Below are positions 9,223 through 16,264 of a stretch of 64,000 nucleotides of DNA, one piece after another. Each line of letters begins with the position of its first letter. Within the stretch, counting starts at the first letter, position 1. Origin of the DNA: an uncultured Eubacteriales bacterium. GTDB lineage: Bacteria; Bacillota; Clostridia; Oscillospirales; Oscillospiraceae. The position numbers and the translations under genes are program-made. Location: the NCBI GenBank assembly GCA_900319635.1, contig ONPF01000003.1, forward strand, positions 62,001-126,000, read 5' to 3'. The notes under the pieces were generated by a model, which made no database searches, had not been told where the DNA came from, and was given only the letters and a program-made list of their open reading frames with translations.

Positions 9223-10395
9223 ATGGATTTCAGAGCCGAAGCAGGTCCCGAAAATGTTGTGACCCTGAAGGTCGTCGGCGTCGGCGGCGCCGGCAACAAT
9301 GTTGTGAACCGTATGGTGAAGGCCGGCACCCAGGGTGTTGAGTTCATCGCCATCAATACAGATAAGCAGGCCCTCGCGGTCTCCAATGCCGACCAGAAGC
9401 TGCAGATCGGCGAGAAGATGACCCACGGTCAGGGCGCCGGCTCCGATCCCGAGATCGGCAAGCGCTCCGCAGAGGAGAGCCGCAACAATATCGCCAAGAC
9501 CATCGAGGACGCCGACATGGTCTTCATCACCGCCGGTATGGGCGGCGGCACCGGCACGGGCGCGGCCCCCACGGTCGCGGAGATCGCCCGGGAAGCGGGC
9601 ATCCTCACCGTCGGCGTGGTCACCAAGCCCTTCGGCTTTGAGGGCAAAAAGCGCATGGAGCGCGCCAACGAGGGCATCAAGGAGCTGCTCAGCCGGGTCG
9701 ACTCCCTGCTGATCATCCCCAACGACCGCCTGAAATACGCCACCGACCAGAAGGTCACCCTGGCCAACGCCTTCGAGATCGCGGATGACGTGCTGAAGCA
9801 GGCTGTCACCAGCATCTCCGACCTCATCAAGAACACCGGCTTCATTAACCTGGACTTTGCCGACGTCACCTGCATCATGAAGAACGCCGGCTTTGCCCAC
9901 ATGGGCGTGGGACATGCCGCCGGCAAGGGCAAGGCAGAGGACGCCGCCCGCATGGCCGTGGCGAGCCCCCTGATGGAGACCTCCATCAACGGCGCCCGCG
10001 GCGTGCTCATCAACATCACCGGCTCTGAGGATATGGGCCTGGAGGATGTGGAAGCTGCCGCCAACCTGGTGCAGGAGGCCGCGCACCCCGACGCCAATAT
10101 CATCTTCGGCGCCACCTTCGATCCCGCCATGCAGGACGAGATCCGCGTGACCGTCATCGCCACCGGCTTTGAGGAGAAGCCTGTGGAGGGCGCCAAGCCC
10201 GCCGAGGAGAAGACCCCCGCCGTTACGCCCATCAATCCCGTGCGCCCCGCGGCCAAGCCCGCCGGCCTCTTCTCCGGCGCCGCCGAGAAGGCAGCCGCTG
10301 CCGCCGCTGTTCCTCCCCCGCTAGCGGAGGAGACCGAGGCCGCTCCTGCGGAGGATCCCTTCGAGAGCATCTTCAAAATCTTCAATACCAAGTAA
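9223..10395 (+). CDS. ftsZ: Cell division GTPase FtsZ
   Basis: Tubulin-like GTPase that forms the cytokinetic ring. 390 residues. Shows the N-terminal [12 protein letters not shown] loop, the tubulin signature [10 protein letters not shown] (about residue 106) and the NxDxxD T7 segment (NLDFADV). A Pro/Ala-rich linker of about 55 residues leads to a short C-terminal tail [13 protein letters not shown] that would bind SepF or similar anchors. I chose ATG 9223 over 9199 because CAGGAGG lies just before it. No ftsA is near, as is usual in Clostridia. A terminator follows. Confidence 0.96.
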   Translation: MDFRAEAGPENVVTLKVVGVGGAGNNVVNRMVKAGTQGVEFIAINTDKQALAVSNADQKLQIGEKMTHGQGAGSDPEIGKRSAEESRNNIAKTIEDADMVFITAGMGGGTGTGAAPTVAEIAREAGILTVGVVTKPFGFEGKKRMERANEGIKELLSRVDSLLIIPNDRLKYATDQKVTLANAFEIADDVLKQAVTSISDLIKNTGFINLDFADVTCIMKNAGFAHMGVGHAAGKGKAEDAARMAVASPLMETSINGARGVLINITGSEDMGLEDVEAAANLVQEAAHPDANIIFGATFDPAMQDEIRVTVIATGFEEKPVEGAKPAEEKTPAVTPINPVRPAAKPAGLFSGAAEKAAAAAAVPPPLAEETEAAPAEDPFESIFKIFNTK

Positions 10396-10409
10396 AGCTG
10401 AAAAAGAGA

Positions 10410-10436
10410 AAAAGCTCCCCACCTGGGGAGCTTTTT
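10410..10436 (+). terminator. Intrinsic terminator after ftsZ
   Basis: Perfect 11-bp stem AAAAGCTCCCC / GGGGAGCTTTT with loop ACCT, ending in a T-run. It closes the division cluster. Confidence 0.88.
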
Positions 10437-10458
10437 CGTATCTCAAGAGGAAAGTGCC

Positions 10459-11280
10459 ATGCATAACAAGCTTTATTCTATCCTGCGCGGAACACTGCGT
10501 CTCTATCTGGACAAGCAGGTGCCCCGGGCGGCCGCGGCGCTGTCCTATTATCTCACCATGTCGCTCTTCCCGCTGCTCATCTGTCTCTACGCCCTGCTGG
10601 GCAGCAGCTACGGCCGGATGCTGCAGCTGCTGGAGCTGCTGGATCAGTTCCTCAGCCCGGAGGCCACCCGCTATGTGAAGAACTTCCTGCTCTATGTGGC
10701 GGACAACCACAACCCTGCCATGCTTGTAACCGGAGTGACGCTGCTTTTCACCTCGGCCTCGGCGGCCATGCGCGTCATGCGCCAGGAGATGCGCGAAATT
10801 CGGGGCGACACGGGAAAACGGGAGGGGCTGCGGGGCTTCCTGGGCAGTCTGTTTTTCTCTCTCGTCTTCCTGACCGCGCTGTATTTCGGTATTCTGGTGA
10901 TGCTCACCGGACAAACCTTCCTGGAGCTTATAGAGCAGGCCGTACCGCTGATCCCCATCAGCCGCGCCTGGAACCTGCTGCGTTTCCCGGTCCTGGGCGG
11001 CCTTGTGTTTCTGGCCCTCTGGGGCATGTACGCTGTCTCCTCCGGGCAGGAGAAGCGCAGGGGAGGGAAGGCTCCCGGCGCCCTGGTGGGAATGGCGGGA
11101 ATCGTCCTGATGAGCTGGATCTTCTCGGAATTTATCGCGGTATCCTATCGCTACCCGCTGGTCTACGGATCCCTGGCCTCCATTATTCTGCTGATGCTGT
11201 GGCTTTTCCTCTGCAGCCAGATGATCTTTCTGGGCGCGGCGGTGAACGCCAGCCTGGATCAGCAGAAAACAAAAGAGTGA
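10459..11280 (+). CDS. YihY/BrkB family inner-membrane protein
   Basis: 273 residues with about six hydrophobic segments and the family N-terminus in which a short amphipathic stretch precedes AAALSYYLTMSLFPLLI. The family was once called ribonuclease BN, but that assignment was withdrawn and the true function is unknown; transport has been suggested. RBS AGAGGAAAG precedes the ATG at 10459. It sits alone between the ftsZ terminator and a new promoter. Confidence 0.85.
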   Translation: MHNKLYSILRGTLRLYLDKQVPRAAAALSYYLTMSLFPLLICLYALLGSSYGRMLQLLELLDQFLSPEATRYVKNFLLYVADNHNPAMLVTGVTLLFTSASAAMRVMRQEMREIRGDTGKREGLRGFLGSLFFSLVFLTALYFGILVMLTGQTFLELIEQAVPLIPISRAWNLLRFPVLGGLVFLALWGMYAVSSGQEKRRGGKAPGALVGMAGIVLMSWIFSEFIAVSYRYPLVYGSLASIILLMLWLFLCSQMIFLGAAVNASLDQQKTKE

Positions 11281-11293
11281 AGTTGAATATTAG

Positions 11294-11322
11294 TTGATAT
11301 AGGCGAAGAATGCGATTACAAT
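11294..11322 (+). promoter_or_regulatory. Sigma-A promoter for the Pro-Thr surface protein and MscS gene
   Basis: TTGATA at 11294-11299 and TACAAT at 11317-11322 with an ideal 17-base spacer, 50 bases before the next start codon. Confidence 0.75.
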
Positions 11323-11374
11323 ATAAAGGGAAAATGTTTAGACAAGTATGACGGGAAGACAGAAAGGGGGCCAG

Positions 11375-13318
11375 ATGGAGATGCGCGAGATAGACGATCG
11401 CTACCCGGAATACGCGCGCCCCTATTGCCCGCTGGGACGGACAAAGCGCGGCGCCCGACTCACGGGAAACGAGGCGACCCTTCTGGCCGTCCGCCGGGCG
11501 GAGCGTCTGAATCTGATGCGCAAATACTTCACCACCGGCGCCGCGACCCTGATCGTGATCGTGATCCTGCTGCTGATCCCGGATACCCTGCCGGATGGGC
11601 CGCCGGAGCTGCCTCCGCCTACCCCGGATCCGATCGTGGAGCCGACGTCCACCCCGCCCCCGGCGCCGACGGAACCGCCGATCCTGCCGGAGACGCCGCC
11701 GCCCGAGGTGAACCCGACGCCGACGCCCGCGCCCACGCTGACGCCTGCGCCCACGCCGACGCCTGCACCGACACCGACCCCACCGCCGACGCCAACGCCG
11801 ACACCGACGCCGACACCGACGCCGACGCCAACGCCAACGCCGACCCCGACCCCGACGCCGACGCCGACACCGACGCCGACCCCGACCCCGACCCCAACGC
11901 CTACGCCTCCGCCGACTTTGACCGCGCCGGCCTTTACCGGCATCAGCCAGTCCCATTCGATGTCCGTGGTGGATGATCCCAGTCCCTATGACGATTTTTA
12001 TTATGCTTATACCATCGCGCTGAACGACGCGGACCGGACCAAGCCCATCACGGCCAGACTCCAGCTGCGGGATGTGAAGGGCGGCGGCTGGCAGGAGGTC
12101 AGCGGCAGTAGCAGAAGCTACAGCGGCAGCTCGCCCAACTGGGCCGGCACCATCGCCTATGACATGTTCTCTGTGGATATGGGCACAGAGCCGGGCGTCC
12201 TGCGGGAGATGCGCGTCGTCTGCGACTACACGATGAAAAACGGCGCAGCGGGCACGATCTACAGCACCAGCTGCGGCAGCATCTGGTCCTACGCGGGCGA
12301 TTATCTGAGCCCCGTTTCCGCCGAGCTGCGGGACGGGAAGCTGACCGCAAAATTCCAGGTGGACACCGGCCTGATCCTGGATCTGAGCAAGGTGACGCCC
12401 ACGGAGCTGGTGCTCTGGAGCGGCAGCGCGACCTATGATCTTCTGGGCAAGGCGGAGATCACCGGCCCGGAGGCGGACGGCAGCGTCACCGTGAGCTATA
12501 CCCTGAACGGGGAGACGCTGGATGCCTCGGTCTACAATGACCTGGATCTCAAGCTCAACTACAAGGACATGGGCGGGGCCATTGACTGGAGCTGCGTCTC
12601 GCTGGTTCAGTTTGACGCCCACACCGCACCGACCCTGAGCCTGGATCTCGGCAAATGGGTGGAGCCCGGCGCCTATGAGCCCGGCTATGGCGTGAGCTGC
12701 GATCTCAAGCTGAACGATCTGCTGGGCGGCCAGGCCTTTATCACCATGCAGAAGCTGGGTTCCGGCGGCTGGGAGACCGTTGCGGACTTCGGTACCCTGG
12801 AATACAACGCCTCGGTTGAAGACGATCACGGCATAGTTAACTTCGCCTACTATGATCCCGAGCTGGACGCCCTCTGGGGCGTGGACGACGTTGGCCGCCG
12901 CTACAAGGCCAAATTCGTGATCTCCTACATCTACCCGGACGGGGCCACCGGCACCCTGGAGAGCCCCGTGTTCGAGCAGTACGGCGGCGGCTTTGCCCAT
13001 TACGCCAACAGCCCGGCGATCACCTACGACGCGGAGAACAAACAGCTGGTGGCAGAGCTCGTCATAGATCTCTCCCTGGTGGAGCCGGAGAACGTGATAG
13101 TCATCGCAGGCAGCGCGACCCGTGAATGGAGCTATATCGGCACGCCCACTGTGAGCAGGGTCTATACAGCCGGAGACGGCACGCTCCGCTGGGTCTTCAC
13201 GGTGCCTTTGGAGGAGTTCAGTCCAGGCCAGTACTCTTTCGACGTCGGTCTGCGCTACTACAACGGCACGGGTCCCCGCTGGGAGCAGGAGGTTTTTATC
13301 TACCACAACATCAGTTGA
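11375..13318 (+). CDS. Membrane-anchored surface protein with Pro-Thr stalk and duplicated ectodomain, function unknown
   Basis: 647 residues from ATG 11375, chosen because AAAGGGGG lies just upstream; ATGs at 11348 and 11381 are alternatives. Layout: about 45 charged cytoplasmic residues, one transmembrane helix ([17 protein letters not shown]), a Pro-rich stalk that becomes a long (PT)n tract, then about 450 extracellular residues. The ectodomain has two related halves: GGGWQEVSG / [10 protein letters not shown] and [20 protein letters not shown] / [19 protein letters not shown] align in order. The folds look beta-rich, but I do not recognise a named domain. No signal peptidase site, LPXTG or hydrolase motif was seen. 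A role as a stalked adhesin or envelope sensor is a guess. mscS follows 30 bases later. Confidence 0.8.
   Translation: MEMREIDDRYPEYARPYCPLGRTKRGARLTGNEATLLAVRRAERLNLMRKYFTTGAATLIVIVILLLIPDTLPDGPPELPPPTPDPIVEPTSTPPPAPTEPPILPETPPPEVNPTPTPAPTLTPAPTPTPAPTPTPPPTPTPTPTPTPTPTPTPTPTPTPTPTPTPTPTPTPTPTPTPPPTLTAPAFTGISQSHSMSVVDDPSPYDDFYYAYTIALNDADRTKPITARLQLRDVKGGGWQEVSGSSRSYSGSSPNWAGTIAYDMFSVDMGTEPGVLREMRVVCDYTMKNGAAGTIYSTSCGSIWSYAGDYLSPVSAELRDGKLTAKFQVDTGLILDLSKVTPTELVLWSGSATYDLLGKAEITGPEADGSVTVSYTLNGETLDASVYNDLDLKLNYKDMGGAIDWSCVSLVQFDAHTAPTLSLDLGKWVEPGAYEPGYGVSCDLKLNDLLGGQAFITMQKLGSGGWETVADFGTLEYNASVEDDHGIVNFAYYDPELDALWGVDDVGRRYKAKFVISYIYPDGATGTLESPVFEQYGGGFAHYANSPAITYDAENKQLVAELVIDLSLVEPENVIVIAGSATREWSYIGTPTVSRVYTAGDGTLRWVFTVPLEEFSPGQYSFDVGLRYYNGTGPRWEQEVFIYHNIS
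11714..11917 (+). repeat. Low-complexity (Pro-Thr)n coding repeat
   Basis: About 200 bases of near-repeating CCGACG units encoding alternating Pro and Thr with a few Ala and Leu. The six-base unit keeps the frame when copies are gained or lost, so stalk length can vary between strains without breaking the gene. Confidence 0.9.
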
Positions 13319-13348
13319 GATGCTCGCCTGAGAAGAAGGAGGATTGAA

Positions 13349-14278
13349 ATGAAAAAGAAAAACACCAAGACCTACATCGGCATTGTCCTTGTGGCGATCC
13401 TGGCGCTGTTCCTGGCCAATCCCCAGTGGCTGCCTCTGTCCAGGGAACTGAAGGCCGCCGTTGCCGATTTGGAGAAGAGCAATCTCTTCTTCAAAAGCGA
13501 TACCCATACCACCATCGCCCAGCTCATCACCCTGGTGCTGGCCATGGCGCTGGTCTGGCTGGCCTACCAGATCGTGAAGCTGATCCTCGCCGCGCTGGCG
13601 AAGCGCGGCGGCAGAACGCAGACCGTCACCAATCTGATCTCCGGCCTGCTCAAGTACATCGCGGTGATCGTCGCCGTGGTCTGGGGACTCAGCATCTTGG
13701 GCGTGAACGCCACCGCCGTGCTGGCGGGCGTCGGCATCGTGGGTCTGATCCTGGGCTTCGGCGCCCAGAGTCTGATCGAGGACATCATCACCGGCGCCTT
13801 CATCATCTTTGAGAATCAGTACAGCGTGGGCGATATCATCATTCTGGACGACTTCCGCGGCACCGTGCGCAACATCGGCGTGCGCACCACCGTCATTGAG
13901 GACGCAGGCGGCAACCTGAAGGTAGTCAACAACTCCGACATCCGCAACTTCCAGAACCGCTCCCGCAACAACTCCGTGGCCCTGGTGGTGGTGAGCGTGG
14001 CCTACAGCACCGACCTGCGCAAGCTGGAGAAGATGCTGCAGGAGAATCTGCCCAAGCTGAAGCAGGAGCACCCGACCCTGTATCTCTCCACGCCCCGCTA
14101 CCTGGGTGTGGATCAGTTGGCGGACAGCGGCATCAATCTGAAATTCGCCGCCGACGTGAAGGAGGAGGACATCTTCGCCGGACAGCGCATGCTGGCCCGG
14201 GATCTGAAGATCCTCTTCGACGAGAACGGCGTTGAGATCCCCTTCCCCCAGGTGGTCGTCCACAAGGCCGACGAGTAA
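13349..14278 (+). CDS. mscS: MscS-family small-conductance mechanosensitive channel
   Basis: 309 residues. Three transmembrane segments: residues 8-24, a second near 55-75 and a third Gly/Ala-rich pore helix (VLAGVGIVGLILGFGAQSL), then the MscS beta domain (IFENQYSVGDIIILDDFRGTV) and an alpha/beta C-terminal domain. It releases solutes under osmotic downshock. AGAAGGAGGATTG precedes the ATG. It follows the stalk protein by 30 bases, so both are probably one transcript from 11294. Confidence 0.92.
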   Translation: MKKKNTKTYIGIVLVAILALFLANPQWLPLSRELKAAVADLEKSNLFFKSDTHTTIAQLITLVLAMALVWLAYQIVKLILAALAKRGGRTQTVTNLISGLLKYIAVIVAVVWGLSILGVNATAVLAGVGIVGLILGFGAQSLIEDIITGAFIIFENQYSVGDIIILDDFRGTVRNIGVRTTVIEDAGGNLKVVNNSDIRNFQNRSRNNSVALVVVSVAYSTDLRKLEKMLQENLPKLKQEHPTLYLSTPRYLGVDQLADSGINLKFAADVKEEDIFAGQRMLARDLKILFDENGVEIPFPQVVVHKADE

Positions 14279-14293
14279 AAAGACAAACAAGAC

Positions 14294-14336
14294 GCAAACC
14301 ACCGGCAAAGCGTTCGCTTTGCCGGTGGTTTTTGCG
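14294..14336. terminator. Terminator between mscS and csoR (bidirectional)
   Basis: Long hairpin built on ACCACCGGCAAAGCG and CGCTTTGCCGGTGGT with A-rich and T-rich flanks, so it can stop both the rightward mscS transcript and the leftward csoR transcript. Confidence 0.88.
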
Positions 14337-14345
14337 TTTTGAGAA

Positions 14346-14702
14346 TCACATGAATTTGTCGATGGCCTCGTTCAGCGCCTGCAGATCGGCGTCGTGGGCG
14401 TCGGACACGCAGTGCTCCAGGTGATCCTTCAAAATCACCTTGGCGGTGCTGCTCAGCGCGGAGCGCACGGCCGCCAGCTGCACCAGCACCTCCGTGCAGT
14501 CCCGCCCGTCCTCCACCATGCGCTTGACGGACTCCAGGTGCCCGATGGCGCGGGAGAGCCGGTTCAGCACGGCCTTGGTCTGGGTGTGGACGTGACCGTG
14601 GGCATGGCTGTGCTCGTGGTCGTGTTCCACGGGATGGGCGTGCACATGGCCGTCGCCGTGATCGTGATAGTAAACTTCTTCTTCGTGCTCGTGTTCGTGC
14701 AT
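14346..14702 (-). CDS. csoR: CsoR-type metal-sensing repressor with His-rich N-terminal tail
   Basis: 118-residue DUF156 (CsoR/RcnR/FrmR) repressor. The Cu(I) ligand set of CsoR is visible: Cys69 (GRDC), His94 and Cys98 (DHLEHC), with the same 25 and 29 residue spacings as B. subtilis CsoR. Family members are all-helical, bind DNA when metal-free and release it on metal binding. Unusual here is the tail: 15 His in residues 2-39, mixed with Asp/Glu, before the helical core starts near residue 43. No copper transporter lies next to it. It lies 116 bases downstream of sfsA but has its own promoter abutting a G/C-tract palindrome. Confidence 0.88.
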   Translation of the reverse strand: MHEHEHEEEVYYHDHGDGHVHAHPVEHDHEHSHAHGHVHTQTKAVLNRLSRAIGHLESVKRMVEDGRDCTEVLVQLAAVRSALSSTAKVILKDHLEHCVSDAHDADLQALNEAIDKFM

Positions 14703-14734
14703 GTCGATTCCCGCTTTCTCCGTTTTTCCAACAA

Positions 14735-14763
14735 AATATACACGTTTTTGCCCCGCTTTGCAA
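14735..14763 (-). promoter_or_regulatory. Sigma-A promoter of csoR
   Basis: On the minus strand TTGCAA (14763-14758), 17-base spacer, TATATT (14740-14735). The -10 lies 33 bases before the start codon. Confidence 0.75.
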
Positions 14764-14764
14764 G

Positions 14765-14776
14765 CCCCCCGGGGGG
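14765..14776. promoter_or_regulatory. Candidate CsoR operator
   Basis: Perfect palindrome CCCCCCGGGGGG one base upstream of the csoR -35 box, flanked by A/T bases. Operators of the CsoR/RcnR/FrmR family are short inverted repeats built on G/C tracts, which fits autoregulation. Assignment is inferred from sequence and position only. Confidence 0.55.
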
Positions 14777-14818
14777 ATACAGTAAAAAGTGAAAAAAAGG
14801 AATTGCAGAAGGAAAGAT

Positions 14819-15502
14819 TCAGGAGAGGCGGATCGGGACTTCCTCCGCGATCTGTATCGTATCCGGCGTGACCTCGCAGTCCAGCGCAAGAAGGCGCACC
14901 CCAGCCTCCGCCGCCTCCCGCAGCGCGTCCGCAAAGGCCGGATGGGTGAGCCGGTTGGGCTCAAAATACCGGACGCCGCGCATTTGGATCACGAACACCG
15001 CCCAGGCCTCAAAGCCCTCTTCTATGCAGCGGCTCAGCCCTCTCAGATGCTTCACGCCCCGCTCCGTGGGCGCGTCGGGAAAGCACACCGCGCCCTCTTC
15101 CTCCAGGGTAACGCCCTTGACCTCGGCAAAGATCCGCCGTCCCCGGTGCTCCAGATAGAAGTCAAAACGGGAGTCTCCGTGGACGCACTCCGGCTGTATG
15201 CGCTCCGGCACAAAGCCCGCGCCGCCCGAGCGCAGCCATTCGGCAAAGACGGCGTTGGGCGCGGCGGCGTCCATGTTGATAAGCCGCCGCCCCTTTTGCA
15301 CCGCGATCAGATCCCAGGCGGTTTTCCGCGCGGGATTGCTTGCTTTCTGCAGATAGACGGTCGCCCCGGGCAGCAGCAGCTCCCGGCAGCGCCCCGTGTT
15401 CTTTACATGGCAGACCGTCTCCGCCCCGTCCAGCTCTGCATAGGCGATGAAACGGTTGGGGCGGCGGAGAAAGCGCGCCTCCCGTACCTTTTCGTAGATC
15501 AC
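14819..15502 (-). CDS. sfsA: SfsA family DNA-binding/nuclease-fold protein
   Basis: 227 residues, the normal SfsA length (E. coli 234). Conserved segments: N-terminal FLRRPNRFIAYAEL, the VKNTGRCRELLLPG segment, a PD-(D/E)XK-like core SRFDFYL...IFAEVKGVTL, and ALDCEV near the end. SfsA was described as a sugar fermentation stimulator; its biochemical role is unsettled. The start is GTG at 15502, inside the GTGA overlap with the upstream gene and behind GGAGG; the frame is open further upstream, but that lies inside the upstream gene. The four-base overlap implies translational coupling. Confidence 0.88.
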   Translation of the reverse strand: MIYEKVREARFLRRPNRFIAYAELDGAETVCHVKNTGRCRELLLPGATVYLQKASNPARKTAWDLIAVQKGRRLINMDAAAPNAVFAEWLRSGGAGFVPERIQPECVHGDSRFDFYLEHRGRRIFAEVKGVTLEEEGAVCFPDAPTERGVKHLRGLSRCIEEGFEAWAVFVIQMRGVRYFEPNRLTHPAFADALREAAEAGVRLLALDCEVTPDTIQIAEEVPIRLS

Positions 15503-16083
15503 CGGGCGTATTCCTCCGCCCACTGCTCCAGCAGGCGCAGCGTCCGGTGTCGGGTGAGGCCGGACAAGTCTGCGATGATGGTGTCCGGATCGGCCTTCAG
15601 CGCCTTCCAGAGCTGATCGATATTCATCTCCACCCGCTCGCTCAGCCCCAGCCGGCGGCACATGGCCTCCGCCTCCTTCCGGTTGAGCAGCACGCCCACC
15701 AGGGGCTGCTCGGAGGAGAGAAAGTCCGCCAGCGCTTGGCGGTACTGGGGGATCAGCAGCTCAAAGCCGCCCAGCGCATCCAGCACCGAGAAGGGGTACC
15801 AGGCCGCCTCCTGCAGCAGACGCACCCCATCTGTGCGGAAGACCTCGTTGTCATGCCGGGGCGGCTGGCCGGAGAGATCAAGGTAGGGGAGCGCCTCAAA
15901 GCCCTCGACGCCCGCGGCTGCCGCGGCGGGGAGCAGGGAGCAGCGCAGGAGCGCGCCTTTTTCATCCCGCTCATTTTCGGTGACGATGCCGCCCGCGCCC
16001 TGGAGGGCACTGCCCAATACGCGGCGGATGGCCTCGCTTTTTCCGCAGCCGGCGGGGCCGGTCAGAAACAGATGCTTTTTCAT
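15499..16083 (-). CDS. THEP1-like P-loop NTPase
   Basis: 194 residues. Walker A GPAGCGKS at residues 9-16, then GGIVTENER and, at about residues 99-110, VLDALGGFELL, which matches the Walker B neighbourhood of nucleoside-triphosphatase THEP1 proteins (there DEIGxMEL), although the usual acidic residues are partly replaced here (DALGGFEL). Such proteins hydrolyse NTPs in vitro; their cell role is unknown. It begins the leftward operon with sfsA. The replaced DE pair may lower activity. Confidence 0.7.
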   Translation of the reverse strand: MKKHLFLTGPAGCGKSEAIRRVLGSALQGAGGIVTENERDEKGALLRCSLLPAAAAAGVEGFEALPYLDLSGQPPRHDNEVFRTDGVRLLQEAAWYPFSVLDALGGFELLIPQYRQALADFLSSEQPLVGVLLNRKEAEAMCRRLGLSERVEMNIDQLWKALKADPDTIIADLSGLTRHRTLRLLEQWAEEYAR

Positions 16084-16106
16084 AGTTTCGCCTTCTTTCG
16101 CGGCTG

Positions 16107-16135
16107 ATTATACGCGGTTTTCTCCGCTTTGTAAA
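16107..16135 (-). promoter_or_regulatory. Sigma-A promoter for the THEP1-sfsA operon
   Basis: Minus strand TTTACA (16135-16130), 17-base spacer, perfect TATAAT (16112-16107), 23 bases before the ATG. Confidence 0.8.
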
Positions 16136-16220
16136 CCGTCGCTGTGGAGCGAGACGAGGGGGAAAAATGAAAAGATTTTGAAAAATCCTGCAAGATGGAC
16201 TTTCCAAGGGACTGATTTGC

Positions 16221-16229
16221 TGGTATGAT
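16221..16229 (+). promoter_or_regulatory. Extended -10 promoter for the CPA2 antiporter gene
   Basis: TGG-TATGAT (TGn extended -10) at 16221-16229, 35 bases upstream of the ATG; no convincing -35, as allowed for extended -10 promoters. Confidence 0.55.
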
Positions 16230-16264
16230 AAAAAAAATAAGATGCTGACGAGGGGGAGAGCGCA

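Noticed and set aside
11714..11917. Repeat array that might be CRISPR
   Set aside because: No unique spacers; it is a continuous six-base codon repeat within an open reading frame encoding (PT)n.
11183..14308. 1041-codon minus-strand frame across the YihY, stalk and MscS genes
   Set aside because: Shadow frame: it contains an Arg/Gly run opposite the Pro-Thr repeat, spans three convincing plus-strand genes and has no RBS or domain.
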